From Marichromatium gracile (GTDB taxonomy: Bacteria > Pseudomonadota > Gammaproteobacteria > Chromatiales > Chromatiaceae), in contig NZ_SMDC01000014.1 in NCBI RefSeq assembly GCF_004343155.1, forward strand, positions 23,473 through 87,472: DNA of 64,000 nt, given 5' to 3'. How positions within the stretch are numbered: the first letter of the stretch is position 1; each line of letters starts with the position of its first letter. Below are positions 33,953 to 43,580 of the stretch, in pieces. The translations under genes were made by a program, and so were the position numbers. The notes under the pieces are model-generated. The model worked only from the letters and a program-made list of their open reading frames with translations, made no database searches and was not told where the DNA came from.

Positions 33953-34952
33953 TCCGTCCAAGCGCCCCGGCCCCGAGCAGGTGGCAATCTTCCTGATGAG
34001 CATCGGTGAGGGGCCAGCCGCCGAGGTGCTCAAGCACATGGGACCGAAGGAGGTGCAGAAGATCGGCACCGCCATGGCCTCGCTCGAGCGGGTCTCGCGC
34101 ACCGATATCGACTATGTGCTGAAACGTTTCTCGGAGACGGCCATGGAGCACACCTCGCTCGGGATCGGCGCCGAGGACTATGTGCGCTCGGTGCTCAACT
34201 CCGCGCTCGGCGAGGACAAGGCCTCGGGGCTGATCGACCGCATCCTGCTCGGGCGCAACTCCAAGGGGCTCGAGGCGCTCAAGTGGCTCGATCCGCGCGC
34301 CATCGCCGAGATGATCCGTCACGAACACCCGCAGATCGTCGCCATCGTGCTCTCGCACCTCGACGCCGACCAGGCCGCCGAGACCCTCTCCTATCTCCCC
34401 GACCGGATGCAGTCGGATATCGTGCTGCGCATCGCCACCCTCGACGGCGTCCAGCCCGCAGCGCTCCACGAGCTCGACGAGATCCTCGAGCGCCAGCTCT
34501 CGGGCAAGAACACCGCCAAGTCCTCGATGGTCGGCGGGGTCAAGACCGCCGCCGACATCCTCAACTTCATGGACGCCTCGCAGAGCACCAACGTGATGTC
34601 CGGGGTCACCCAGGTCGACGAGGACCTCGGCGAACGCATCCAGGAGCTGATGTTCGTCTTCGAGAGCCTGGTCGACGTCGACGATCGCGGTATCCAGACC
34701 CTGCTGCGCGAGATCTCCACCGACTCGCTGGTGCTTGCGCTCAAGGGCGCCGATGACGCGCTCAAGGACAAGATCTTCAAGAACATGTCCAAGCGCGCCG
34801 CCGAGATGCTGCGCGAGGACCTCGAGGCCAAGGGGCCGGTGCGGTTGAGCGACGTCGAGGGGGCGCAGAAGGAGATCCTTGCCGTGGCGCGTCGACTCTC
34901 CGAGAGCGGTGACATCGTTCTCGGCGGGGCCGGCGGGGAGCAGATGGTGTGA
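33942..34952 (+). CDS. fliG: Flagellar motor switch protein FliG
   Basis: 336 residues. Torque-generating rotor protein at the cytoplasmic face of the MS ring. The N-terminal FliF-binding domain begins near GPEQVAIFLMSIGEG; the middle domain carries EHPQIVAIVLSHL; the C-terminal torque helix contains DDRGIQTLLREISTDSLVLA with charged residues that contact MotA. The start overlaps fliF by 11 bases and its stop overlaps the fliH GTG. Confidence 0.97.
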   Translation: MATDPSKRPGPEQVAIFLMSIGEGPAAEVLKHMGPKEVQKIGTAMASLERVSRTDIDYVLKRFSETAMEHTSLGIGAEDYVRSVLNSALGEDKASGLIDRILLGRNSKGLEALKWLDPRAIAEMIRHEHPQIVAIVLSHLDADQAAETLSYLPDRMQSDIVLRIATLDGVQPAALHELDEILERQLSGKNTAKSSMVGGVKTAADILNFMDASQSTNVMSGVTQVDEDLGERIQELMFVFESLVDVDDRGIQTLLREISTDSLVLALKGADDALKDKIFKNMSKRAAEMLREDLEAKGPVRLSDVEGAQKEILAVARRLSESGDIVLGGAGGEQMV

Positions 34953-35788
34953 GCGGCTCCGGATCTTCGGTGCTCTATGCCGACCTGCTCGACGGGCCGG
35001 TGCAACGCTGGCAGCCGCCGGATGTCGGCGCGCCGCCGCCCGCGCCCGAACCCGAGCCCGAACCCGAGGTCGAGCCCGAACCCGAGCGTTATCTGCCGAC
35101 CGCCGCCGAGATCGAGGCGATCGAGCAGGCCGCGCGTGATGCCGGTTACGAGGCCGGTTTCGAATCCGGCTACAAGGAGGGGCGCGAACTCGGCCAGGGT
35201 GAGGCGGAGAAGGAGGGCCGGGCGCGCTACGACAAAAAGGTACGCGAGACGGTCGAAGCCCTCGAGGGCGTGGCCCGCGATCTCGCCGATCCCCTGGCCG
35301 CCGCCGCCGATGCGCTCGAGCCCGAGCTGCTGGCGCTGGTGGTGGCGATGGCGCGACGGGTGGTGATGGCCGAGCTCGAGCAGCACCCGGAACACGTCGC
35401 CCGGGTGCTCGGCAGTGCGCTCGGGCAGCTGCCCTCGCGCAATCGCGAGATCCGCGTGCGCATCAACCCCGAGGACGCGGAGATCCTCGAGGCCTATGCC
35501 CGTGACCGTGACGAGCGCATCAGCTGGCGCCCGGACCCGGGTGTCGCCCGTGGCGGCTGCACCATCGAGAGTGGCCCGAGTCGGATCGACGCCACCCTCG
35601 AGGAGCGGTTGCGTCAGAGTGTCGAGGCGCTCTGGGGAGAGGTCGAACCGACGCCTGACGAGCCAGTGGTCGACGGCGCCGAGTCCTTGTCGCCGGCGGC
35701 TTCGGTGGATGCTGCCGTTACCGACGTTGACGCTGCGCCGGAGACGGGAGACGTCGCACTGGCCGATGAAGAGGTCGAGCAGCGATGA
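34949..35788 (+). CDS. fliH: Flagellar export ATPase negative regulator/stator FliH
   Basis: 279 residues. FliH dimers hold the FliI ATPase at the export gate, like the peripheral stalk of rotary ATPases. After a proline/glutamate repeat region (about 28-45, [13 protein letters not shown]), there is a glycine-repeat helix with [19 protein letters not shown] (about 68-86, the AxxxG/GxxxG pattern of FliH) and a C-terminal globular part with [15 protein letters not shown] 34949 overlaps the fliG stop. The C-terminal 50 residues are acidic and poorly conserved. Confidence 0.9.
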   Translation: MSGSGSSVLYADLLDGPVQRWQPPDVGAPPPAPEPEPEPEVEPEPERYLPTAAEIEAIEQAARDAGYEAGFESGYKEGRELGQGEAEKEGRARYDKKVRETVEALEGVARDLADPLAAAADALEPELLALVVAMARRVVMAELEQHPEHVARVLGSALGQLPSRNREIRVRINPEDAEILEAYARDRDERISWRPDPGVARGGCTIESGPSRIDATLEERLRQSVEALWGEVEPTPDEPVVDGAESLSPAASVDAAVTDVDAAPETGDVALADEEVEQR

Positions 35789-37164
35789 GCGAGCTGATCG
35801 ATGGACTGCGCGAGCAGGGCACCCGCGATCTGGTCAGCGGGTTGCGCGAGCGCCTGGCACAATCGGGGCGGCGCATCGACAAGGTGGCGCCGCCCCAGCC
35901 CGAGGGGCAGCTCTCGCGGATGGTCGGGCTGACCCTCGAGGCCGAGGGGATCCGGCTACCGGTCGGCGGGCGCGCGGCCATCCATACCGCCAGCGGTGGT
36001 CGGGTCTCGGCCGAGGTGGTCGGCTTCCAGGGCGAGCGCACCTTCCTGATGCCCGAGGGGCGGATCGAGGGACTGGTGCCGGGGGCGCGGATCGAGCCGC
36101 TCGACCAGCAGCGGCGCATCGCCGTCGGGCCGCAGTTGTTGGGGCGGGTGATCGACGCCAACGGCGAGCCACTCGACGGCGCCGGGCCGCTGCGCGCGCA
36201 GCAAGAGATGCCGATCGACGGGCGCCCGATCAATCCGCTCACCCGCGACCCGATCCGCACCCAGCTCGATGTCGGCGTGCGCACCCTCAATGGACTGCTC
36301 ACCGTCGGTCGCGGCCAGCGCCTCGGGCTGTTCGCCGGCAGTGGCGTGGGCAAGAGCGTGCTCTTGGGGATGATGACCCGGTTCACCGCCGCCGACGTCA
36401 TCGTCGTCGGGCTGATCGGCGAGCGCGGTCGCGAGGTCAACGAGTTCATCCACGACATCCTCGACGACGAGTCGCGCCGGCGCACCGTGGTGGTGGCGGT
36501 GCCGGCCGACCAGTCGCCGCTGCTGCGTCAGCACGGCGCGCTGGTGGCGACCACGGTGGCCGAGTACTTCCGCGACCAGGGGCTCGACGTGCTGTTGCTG
36601 ATGGACTCGCTGACGCGTTTTGCCCAGGGCGCGCGCGAGATCTCCATGGCCATCGGCGAGCCACCGGCGACCAAGGGCTACTCGGCCTCGGTGTTCGCGC
36701 GCCTGCCCGCGCTGGTCGAGCGCGCCGGCAACGGTGACAAGGGCGGCGGCTCGATCACCGCCTTCTACACCGTGCTCGCCGAGGGCGACGACCAGAACGA
36801 CCCGATCGTCGACGCCGCGCGCGGCATCCTCGACGGGCACGTGGTGCTCTCGCGCGAGATCGCCCAGAGCGGGCGCTATCCGGCGATCGACGTCGGCGCC
36901 TCGGTCTCGCGGGTGATGAGCGCGCTGATCAGCCCCGAACACGAACAGGCGGCGCGGCGCTTTCGCGGCATGATGGCCACCTATGCCGCCAACCGCGACC
37001 TGATCGCCGTCGGCGCCTATCGCAAGGGCACCGATCCCCAGCTCGACGAGGCGGTGGCGATGTACCCGCGTCTCGAGGCCTATCTCGCCCAGCAGCGCAG
37101 CGAGTGCGTGACCTTCGAGGAGGCCCGCGACAGCCTGATCGCGCTGATGCGGGGTGGGCCGTGA
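35785..37164 (+). CDS. fliI: Flagellum-specific ATPase FliI
   Basis: 459-residue hexameric ATPase of the export apparatus, related to F-type beta. Walker [15 protein letters not shown] lies at about residue 183, with [25 protein letters not shown] and the [11 protein letters not shown] loop following. Its start overlaps fliH and its TGA overlaps the fliJ GTG, so fliH, fliI and fliJ are coupled. Confidence 0.97.
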   Translation: MSELIDGLREQGTRDLVSGLRERLAQSGRRIDKVAPPQPEGQLSRMVGLTLEAEGIRLPVGGRAAIHTASGGRVSAEVVGFQGERTFLMPEGRIEGLVPGARIEPLDQQRRIAVGPQLLGRVIDANGEPLDGAGPLRAQQEMPIDGRPINPLTRDPIRTQLDVGVRTLNGLLTVGRGQRLGLFAGSGVGKSVLLGMMTRFTAADVIVVGLIGERGREVNEFIHDILDDESRRRTVVVAVPADQSPLLRQHGALVATTVAEYFRDQGLDVLLLMDSLTRFAQGAREISMAIGEPPATKGYSASVFARLPALVERAGNGDKGGGSITAFYTVLAEGDDQNDPIVDAARGILDGHVVLSREIAQSGRYPAIDVGASVSRVMSALISPEHEQAARRFRGMMATYAANRDLIAVGAYRKGTDPQLDEAVAMYPRLEAYLAQQRSECVTFEEARDSLIALMRGGP

Positions 37165-37598
37165 GCGCCGGCATCCGTCGTTTCAAGCGCCTGCTGCGCA
37201 TCCGCGAGGCGCAGGAGAACGAGGCCGCGGTGGGGCTCGCCGCGCGGCTCGACACTCTCAACCAGGTCGAGGCCCAGCGCGAGCAGCTCGAGCGCTATCT
37301 CAACGACTATCTGAACGCCCTGGTGCCGGAGGATGTCAACATGCTCAAGCAGTTGGCGCGGATGCGCGATCAGCTGCGCGAGGCCCTCGATCAGCAGGAG
37401 CTGCGTGTCGATGCCGCTCAGGCACAGGTCGATCAGGCCCGTGCGTTCTGGCTCGAGCGCCATCAGGCGAGCCTGTCGCTGGACAAGCTGATCGAGCGAC
37501 GTCGTGAACAGGAGGCGCTCCAGGAGGGGCGTCGCCAGCAGCGCGAACAGGACATGTGGGCGACCCGGCGCGCCTTCGATCAGCGTCACCAGGAATGA
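37161..37598 (+). CDS. fliJ: Flagellar export protein FliJ
   Basis: 145-residue two-helix coiled-coil protein, the FliI central stalk equivalent. It is almost wholly charged helical sequence, with [20 protein letters not shown] at the start and many Gln/Arg/Glu residues. GTG 37161 overlaps the fliI stop; the frame upstream of it reads into fliI and is not used. It is followed by a 71-base gap before fliK. Confidence 0.9.
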   Translation: MSAGIRRFKRLLRIREAQENEAAVGLAARLDTLNQVEAQREQLERYLNDYLNALVPEDVNMLKQLARMRDQLREALDQQELRVDAAQAQVDQARAFWLERHQASLSLDKLIERRREQEALQEGRRQQREQDMWATRRAFDQRHQE

Positions 37599-37669
37599 GG
37601 CCCGCTGATGCGACAGGCGCCTAGCCGGGGCGGTGCAAGCCCCCTTCATCAATAGCGAGGATCGCGGTC

Positions 37670-39082
37670 ATGCAAGCGCAAACAGCTCAGTTACAGCCAT
37701 ATGGCCTGTTGCAGCTGCTCTCCGGCGCCACGGCCGGGGCGGCGGCGGTTGATCCCGCGGGGGAGGGCGGCGCCTTCACCGAGGCGCTCGAGGGCCAGCT
37801 GCGCGAACTGCTCTCGGGCTGGGGCGTCGACCTCGAAGAACTCGACTCCGAGTTGCAGGGGGCCGAGACCCCGGATGAGGCGCTCGCCTCGCTGGTCGCC
37901 TTGCTCCAGCAACTCCCCGCCGAGCTGCCGAGCGCTGTCGTCCCGAGCGGGGGCGTGGTCGCGCCCGCACTCCCGGGCAGCGGGCCGAGCACGGGGGAGG
38001 CCGTGGTGCTCGCCGCGTTGCAGCAACTTCCGCTCGGACAGGGCCGGGCGCTTGGCGCGCGGCTGCCCGGTGAGGAGATGGCGGGGCGCGGCGAGGCCCT
38101 GCTCAACGCATTGCAGGCCCAGCTCGATGCCGCGACCACCGGCACCGAGAGTGCCGATGGTGCCGACGATCTGGTGGCGCGGCTGCGGGGGTTGCTGCGA
38201 GGCGAGACGAGCAGCGTCGAGCTCTCGGCGGCGGAGCGTGCAAGCCTGACGGCGCTGCTCCAGCAACAGGGGGGTGGGGCGTCGACCGAGGACGGACTCG
38301 AGACGCTGGCGCCGGTCCTGCGGTCGTTGTTGCAGTCGGTGACGACGGACGGCAGCGATGCCGATCCCGAGGCCTTGCTCAGGGGGGCGGTGAGGTCGGG
38401 CGAGGGTGCTGATCTTGCGGCCCTGTCGTTGTCGCCGGGGCTGACGCGTGCGCTCCAGCCGGAGATCGACGGCAGTCTTGAATTCTCGCGCGAGGCATTG
38501 TTCGAGCTGCTGCAGCGCTGGGGCGGTCATGATGGCGCCTCGGTTGTCGAGCAGGAGCGAGACCAGGACTCGCGGCTTGCGGTGTCGGCGCCGACCGGCA
38601 CCGGCGCGACGACTCAGCCGGCGGGCGCCGAGACCAGTCGCCCGCTGGTGCTCGATTTCCAGCAGCTACTGCGCCCGGGGGGCGAGCGTGCGCTGGTCGA
38701 GCGCATGCAGTGGCTGGCTCGCGCCGGAGAGGATGCGGCCGAGATCAAGCTGCACCCGCCGAGCCTGGGGGCGCTCGAGGTACGGGTGGCGATGGAGGGC
38801 GACAAGGCCAATGTGCAGTTCTTCGCCGCCAACCCAGTCGCCCGCGAGGTGCTCGAGGCGGCATTGCCGCGGCTGCGCGACTCGCTGGCCCAGGAGGGGA
38901 TGTCGCTCGGCGAGGTGACCATTGCCGACCAGCCGCCGCAGCAACAGGATCGCGGTTCCCAGGCCGATCGTGACGGTGGCGCCGGTCGTGGCGAGGGTGG
39001 TGGCGATCCGGGAGAGACCGGCGAGCCCTTGACCCACAGCACCCTCGGCGCCCTGTCGCAACGGCTCGATCTGTTCGTCTGA
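37670..39082 (+). CDS. fliK: Flagellar hook-length control protein FliK
   Basis: 470 residues, the molecular ruler that measures hook length and switches export specificity. A long Ala/Gly/Leu/Glu-rich variable region (about 1-330) is followed by the conserved FliK C-terminal domain (about 335-440) with AEIKLHPPSLGALEVRV, then FFAANPVAREVLEAALPRLR. The glutamine/glycine-rich tail ends LSQRLDLFV. A second FliK-type gene lies at 57892-59250, so the roles may be divided. Confidence 0.9.
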   Translation: MQAQTAQLQPYGLLQLLSGATAGAAAVDPAGEGGAFTEALEGQLRELLSGWGVDLEELDSELQGAETPDEALASLVALLQQLPAELPSAVVPSGGVVAPALPGSGPSTGEAVVLAALQQLPLGQGRALGARLPGEEMAGRGEALLNALQAQLDAATTGTESADGADDLVARLRGLLRGETSSVELSAAERASLTALLQQQGGGASTEDGLETLAPVLRSLLQSVTTDGSDADPEALLRGAVRSGEGADLAALSLSPGLTRALQPEIDGSLEFSREALFELLQRWGGHDGASVVEQERDQDSRLAVSAPTGTGATTQPAGAETSRPLVLDFQQLLRPGGERALVERMQWLARAGEDAAEIKLHPPSLGALEVRVAMEGDKANVQFFAANPVAREVLEAALPRLRDSLAQEGMSLGEVTIADQPPQQQDRGSQADRDGGAGRGEGGGDPGETGEPLTHSTLGALSQRLDLFV

Positions 39083-39343
39083 TCGCGGCGTTACCGTCCT
39101 CCCGGCCGAGCGCCGTTCCCGCCTCCCTACGTCCAGTCATCGGGCTTTGATAGACTGCTCCGATGTGCGGGCGCGCGGCCTGGTCTGGTGCCGCGTCGTG
39201 CGTCCGGCGCGTGCCCGAGGCTCGACGCTCCAGTGGTGTCAATATCCTGACGCGCCTGGTCGTCTCCGCTATCGCGGCATGATCCGCTCCACGGATGGAG
39301 TCAATCCGCATCCCGCGCGGATGCCAGTCAATTCGGGTGAACC

Positions 39344-39886
39344 ATGGCGAAGAACAAGAAGGCCGAGACCGACGAGGCCGCGAAACCGTCGGGTAAGTGG
39401 AAGCTGATCATCCTGATCCTGCTGGTGGTGCTGGTCCTCGCCGGCGGTGGGGGAGCGGCCTATTTCTTCCTGATGGGCGGCGATGATCCCGAGGCCGAGG
39501 GTGAGGAGGCGGCCGAGCAGGGCACCGAGATGGTCGCGCCCGGCGCCGCAGCGCCGGCGGCTCCGCTGGGACCGATGATCTACCGTCCGCTCGACTCGAT
39601 GACGGTCAATCTGTCGGCCGAGGGGCCGGTACGCTTCCTCCGTGTCGGGGTAACGGTGATGACCCGTGACGAGGCGGTGGCGGCCGCCATCGAAAAGCAC
39701 ATGCCGATGATCCGCAACGACTTCCTGGCTCATCTGGCCGCGCAGGACTATGCCCAGCTCAACACCCCTGAGGGCAAGGACGCGTTGCGTGCGGCGCTCA
39801 CCGAGATGCTCAGCGCGGCGCTGATCAAGGTCGGCGAGCCGGCACGGATCGAGGGCGTCCTGTTCACCGATCTGGTGATGCAGTAA
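39344..39886 (+). CDS. fliL: Flagellar basal body-associated protein FliL
   Basis: 180 residues. Short basic cytoplasmic start (MAKNKKAETDEAAKPSGKW), one membrane helix (LIILILLVVLVLAGGGGAAY, about 20-39), an acidic linker and a periplasmic stomatin-like domain with YRPLDSMTVNLS and FLRVGVTVM. FliL rings stators and helps motor torque. A 261-base gap upstream (39083-39343) contains no clear promoter motif. Followed by fliM after 16 bases. Confidence 0.93.
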   Translation: MAKNKKAETDEAAKPSGKWKLIILILLVVLVLAGGGGAAYFFLMGGDDPEAEGEEAAEQGTEMVAPGAAAPAAPLGPMIYRPLDSMTVNLSAEGPVRFLRVGVTVMTRDEAVAAAIEKHMPMIRNDFLAHLAAQDYAQLNTPEGKDALRAALTEMLSAALIKVGEPARIEGVLFTDLVMQ

Positions 39887-39902
39887 CAGAGGACAGGCGG
39901 CG

Positions 39903-40901
39903 ATGGCCCAGCAGACCGACATCCTCAGTCAGGACGAGATCGATGCGCTGTTGCATGGTGTCGACAGCGGGGATATCGATACCGAGGACAACCCCTATCC
40001 GGCCGATGGCCAGATCCGGCCCTTCAATCTCGCCAGCGAGGAGCGCATCGTGCGTGGGCGAATGCCCACGCTCGACATGATCAACGAGCGCTTCGCCCGC
40101 TATCTGCGCGTGCACCTGTTCAACCTGTTGCGTCGCTCCTCGGAGATCTCGGTGGTCGGCACCAAGGTCACCAAGTTCTCCGAGTACATCCACTCGCTCT
40201 ACGTCCCCACCAGCCTCAACCTGGTGCGGGTGACGCCGCTGCACGGCACCGCGTTGTTCGTCTTCGACCCGCGGCTGGTGTTCACCCTGGTCGACAACTT
40301 CTTCGGCGGCGACGGGCGCTATTACTCGCGCATCGAGGGCCGTGACTTCACCCCGATGGAGCTGCGCGTCATCCAGAACCTGCTCCATGCCGCCTTCGAC
40401 GACATGAAGAAGGCCTGGGAGCCGGTGATGGACCTGACCTTCGAGTACGTCAACTCGGAGGTCAATCCGCAGTTCGCCAACATCGTCAGTCCCACCGAGA
40501 TCGTGGTGATCAACGATTTCCACATCGAACTCGAGGGCGGCGGCGGCAACCTCCACGTGACCCTGCCCTACTCGATGATCGAGCCGATCCGCGAGCTGCT
40601 CGACACCGGTCTGCAGTCCGACCGCTCCGGGGTCGACGAGCGTTGGTTGCACGCGCTCCAGGAGGAGGTGCAGATCGCCGAGGTGGAGATCTTCTCGATG
40701 CTCACCGAGGCGACCTTGACGGTGCGCGAACTGCTCGATGTCCGCCCCGGCGACATCATCCCGGTCGAGCTGCCGGAGACCGTGGTGCTCAACGTCGAGG
40801 ATATCCCGACATTTCGGGGCAAGTTCGGCACCTCGAACGGCAACAACGCCATCAAGATCACTGAATTCCTGCAAGGGAGCAAGGAGACGACGACGCCATG
40901 A
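39903..40901 (+). CDS. fliM: Flagellar motor switch protein FliM
   Basis: 332 residues. The N-terminal peptide ILSQDEIDALLHG (about residues 7-19) is the CheY-P docking site. A middle CheC-like domain includes NERFARYLRVHLFNLLRRSS, and the C-terminal SpoA domain (about 250-320) has VRPGDIIPVELPETV. Its stop overlaps the fliN ATG (ATGA). Preceded by GGACAGGCGGCG. Confidence 0.97.
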   Translation: MAQQTDILSQDEIDALLHGVDSGDIDTEDNPYPADGQIRPFNLASEERIVRGRMPTLDMINERFARYLRVHLFNLLRRSSEISVVGTKVTKFSEYIHSLYVPTSLNLVRVTPLHGTALFVFDPRLVFTLVDNFFGGDGRYYSRIEGRDFTPMELRVIQNLLHAAFDDMKKAWEPVMDLTFEYVNSEVNPQFANIVSPTEIVVINDFHIELEGGGGNLHVTLPYSMIEPIRELLDTGLQSDRSGVDERWLHALQEEVQIAEVEIFSMLTEATLTVRELLDVRPGDIIPVELPETVVLNVEDIPTFRGKFGTSNGNNAIKITEFLQGSKETTTP

Positions 40902-41353
40902 GTCCGGAGAAAGGCAAGGGCCAGGACGATGCCGCGCTGGCCGACGACTGGGCGGCGGCACTCGAGGAGCAGAAGGAGTCCGATACCCCGCCGCAGACGA
41001 CGCCGGGTGGGGCCATCCATGAGTTCGGCGCCGGTTCGCCACAGCCGATGACGCCGGAGGACTTCACCGACAATCAGACGCCGCCGTCGGACAACGTCAA
41101 CCTCAACATGATCCTCGACGTGCCGGTGACCATCTCGATGGAGATCGGCCGGGCCAAGATCCCGATCCGCAACCTGCTCCAGCTCAATCAGGGCTCGGTG
41201 GTGGAGCTCGACCGGCTGGCCGGTGCGCCGCTCGACGTCCTGGTCAATGGCACGCTCATTGCTCATGGTGAAGTCGTGGTGGTCAACGAGAAGTTCGGTA
41301 TCCGTCTGACCGACGTCATCAGTCCCAGCGAGCGTGTGCGAAAACTCAAATGA
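40898..41353 (+). CDS. fliN: Flagellar motor switch protein FliN
   Basis: 151 residues. The SpoA domain is in the C-terminal half: LDVPVTISMEIGRAKIPIRN, GSVVELDRLAGAPLDVLVNG and FGIRLTDVISPSERVRKL. The first roughly 60 residues are acidic and variable. FliN forms the base of the C-ring and helps dock export cargo. Overlaps fliM upstream and fliO downstream by 4 bases each. Confidence 0.96.
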   Translation: MSPEKGKGQDDAALADDWAAALEEQKESDTPPQTTPGGAIHEFGAGSPQPMTPEDFTDNQTPPSDNVNLNMILDVPVTISMEIGRAKIPIRNLLQLNQGSVVELDRLAGAPLDVLVNGTLIAHGEVVVVNEKFGIRLTDVISPSERVRKLK

Positions 41354-41778
41354 GATCAATGCGGTCGAGCTCGACGCCAATCCTCGTCGGCATCCTGGCG
41401 CTGCTCCCGGGGGCGGCCTGGTGCGCCGATGTCGAGCTGACCAGCGCCGGATATCTGGCGCAGCTCTTCGGCGCGCTGGTGCTGGTGATCGCCGCCATCC
41501 TCGGCCTGGCCTGGCTGCTGCGCCGGCTGCCCGGCGGGGTGGGGCGGGCCGCTGACCAGCCGATCTCGATCCTCGCGGTACGCGCCATCGGTGCGCGCGA
41601 CCGACTGCTGCTGGTCCAGGTCGGCGAGGAGCAGCTGCTGATCGCCGCCGGCGCCACCGGCATGCGTACCCTGCACCGGCTGCGCAAGCCGGTGAGCGTC
41701 GCGCCGCCGGAGAACGGTGGCGGGGTCGATTTCGCCACGCTGCTCAAGCAGAGTCTGGGTCGGCGGGGGCGGTCGTGA
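41350..41778 (+). CDS. fliO: Flagellar biosynthesis protein FliO
   Basis: 142 residues. A cleavable-looking N-terminal signal ([26 protein letters not shown]) is followed by one membrane helix ([20 protein letters not shown]) and a cytoplasmic domain with [20 protein letters not shown]. FliO assists assembly of the FliP ring. It overlaps fliN and fliP by 4 bases. The conserved part begins only after the second hydrophobic segment, as usual in the family. Confidence 0.88.
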   Translation: MRSMRSSSTPILVGILALLPGAAWCADVELTSAGYLAQLFGALVLVIAAILGLAWLLRRLPGGVGRAADQPISILAVRAIGARDRLLLVQVGEEQLLIAAGATGMRTLHRLRKPVSVAPPENGGGVDFATLLKQSLGRRGRS

Positions 41779-42518
41779 GCGCGCGTCACTGGTTGTTGCT
41801 CGCGTTGCTGTTGCTGCCGGGGCTCGCCCTGGGGCAGCCGGGGGGGCTTGCTGCGGTGACCGTCACCGATGGCGCCGACGGTGGGCAGACCTACTCGGTC
41901 ACCCTCCAGGTGCTGCTGTTGATGACGCTGCTGACGCTGTTGCCGTCGGTGCTGATCATGATGACCTCCTTCACCCGCATCATCGTGGTGCTGGCGTTGT
42001 TGCGCCAGGGGCTGGGGACCACCCAGACGCCCTCCAACCAGGTGCTCCTCGGGCTGGCGCTGTTTCTCACCCTGTTCATCATGGCGCCGGTGTTCCAGGA
42101 GGTCTACGACACCGCGGTCAAGCCCTACATGGACGAGGAGATCAGCACCGAGGCGGCGATCGGTCAGGCGGTGGAGCCGCTGCGGCGCTTCATGATCGCC
42201 CAGACCCGCGAGACCGACCTGGCGATGTTCGCCGAGATCCGCGGCATCGACGGTTTCGACTCGCCCGAGGCGATCCCCTTGAGCATGCTGGTGCCGGCCT
42301 TCGTCACCAGCGAACTCAAGACCGCCTTCCAGATCGGCTTCCTCATCCTGATCCCCTTCCTGATCATCGATCTGGTGGTGGCCAGCGTGCTGATGTCGAT
42401 GGGCATGATGATGCTCTCGCCGCTGATCATCTCGTTGCCGTTCAAGATCATGCTGTTCGTGCTGATCGACGGCTGGCCGCTGCTGATGGGCACCCTGGCG
42501 CAGAGTTTCTACAGTTGA
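41775..42518 (+). CDS. fliP: Flagellar export gate protein FliP
   Basis: 247 residues with a signal sequence ([14 protein letters not shown]) and four membrane helices. Signatures: [20 protein letters not shown] and [20 protein letters not shown], followed by [18 protein letters not shown]. It forms the pentameric core of the type III export gate with FliQ and FliR. GTG start overlaps fliO. Confidence 0.97.
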   Translation: MSARHWLLLALLLLPGLALGQPGGLAAVTVTDGADGGQTYSVTLQVLLLMTLLTLLPSVLIMMTSFTRIIVVLALLRQGLGTTQTPSNQVLLGLALFLTLFIMAPVFQEVYDTAVKPYMDEEISTEAAIGQAVEPLRRFMIAQTRETDLAMFAEIRGIDGFDSPEAIPLSMLVPAFVTSELKTAFQIGFLILIPFLIIDLVVASVLMSMGMMMLSPLIISLPFKIMLFVLIDGWPLLMGTLAQSFYS

Positions 42519-42528
42519 GGATGATGCT

Positions 42529-42798
42529 ATGACTCCCGAAATGGTGATCGACGTCGGCAAGGACGCGGGCATGGTCGTGGTGCTGCTCTCGGCCCCGGCG
42601 CTGCTGACCGCGCTCGCCGTCGGTCTGGCGATCGGGATGATCCAGGCCGCCACCCAGATCCAGGAGATGACGCTGACCTTCATCCCCAAGCTGCTCGGCA
42701 TGGGGGTGGCGCTGCTGTTCACCGGCCACTGGATGCTGGCGCTGGTCACCGACTACACCATCAGGCTTTATCACAGCATCCCCGAGCTGATCGGCTGA
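42529..42798 (+). CDS. fliQ: Flagellar export gate protein FliQ
   Basis: 89 residues, two membrane helices. Signatures: ALLTALAVGLAIGMIQAATQ and QEMTLTFIPKLLGMGVALLF. FliQ packs around the FliP/FliR core. It starts 10 bases after fliP, and 7 bases separate it from fliR. Confidence 0.97.
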   Translation: MTPEMVIDVGKDAGMVVVLLSAPALLTALAVGLAIGMIQAATQIQEMTLTFIPKLLGMGVALLFTGHWMLALVTDYTIRLYHSIPELIG

Positions 42799-42805
42799 AC
42801 CGCGG

Positions 42806-43579
42806 ATGGTGATCTCGTTCGACACCCTGCTCGACTGGGTGGGGATGTTCGTCTGGCCCTTTGTGCGCATCAGCGCCATGCTGCTGGTCGCACCGATCTT
42901 CGGCGCCCGGACCGTCAACGCCCGTGTCCGGCTGTCGCTGGGCTTGTTGCTGGCGATCCTGGTTGCACCCCTGTTGCCACCGTTTCCCGCCATCGATCCA
43001 CTCAGCATGGAGGGGTTGGTGGTCGCCCTCCAGCAGGTGCTGATCGGTGTCATGATGGGCTTTGTCGCCCAGCTGGTCTTCGCCGCCGTGACCCTGGCCG
43101 GCGAGAGCATTGCCTTGTCGATGGGATTGGGCTTCGCTTCGGTGATCGACCCCGCCGGCGGGGTACAGGTGCCGATGGTGTCGCAGTACTTCGTGATCCT
43201 CACCACGCTCTTGTTCCTCGCCTTCGATGCCCATCTGGTGTTGCTCCAGCTGATGACCCTGAGCTTCGAGGTGATGCCGGTGGGGATGCAGGGGCTGGTT
43301 GCCGAGGACTTCTGGCGCATCGCCGGGTTCGGTACCACCATGTTCGCCGGCGCCTTGCTGATCGCGCTGCCGGCGGTGGCCTCGTTGTTGCTGGTCAATC
43401 TCGCCATGGGCGTGGTCACCCGTGCCGCGCCTCAGCTCAACATCTTCGCGGTCGGTTTCCCGGTGACCCTGCTGATGGGGTTCGTGCTCATCATACTGAT
43501 CCTGCCGGGGCTGCCGGCGCGGATCGGGGATCTGCTCACCGCCGCTTTCCTGCTGATCCAGCGGCTGCTCGGGGTGTGA
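42806..43579 (+). CDS. fliR: Flagellar export gate protein FliR
   Basis: 257 residues with about six membrane helices. Family segments: FVWPFVRISAMLLVAPIFGA near the start, GESIALSMGLGFASVIDPAGG in the middle and VTRAAPQLNIFAVGFPVTLL later. The single FliR subunit completes the export-gate helix. flhB starts two bases after its stop. Confidence 0.96.
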   Translation: MVISFDTLLDWVGMFVWPFVRISAMLLVAPIFGARTVNARVRLSLGLLLAILVAPLLPPFPAIDPLSMEGLVVALQQVLIGVMMGFVAQLVFAAVTLAGESIALSMGLGFASVIDPAGGVQVPMVSQYFVILTTLLFLAFDAHLVLLQLMTLSFEVMPVGMQGLVAEDFWRIAGFGTTMFAGALLIALPAVASLLLVNLAMGVVTRAAPQLNIFAVGFPVTLLMGFVLIILILPGLPARIGDLLTAAFLLIQRLLGV

Positions 43580-43580
43580 C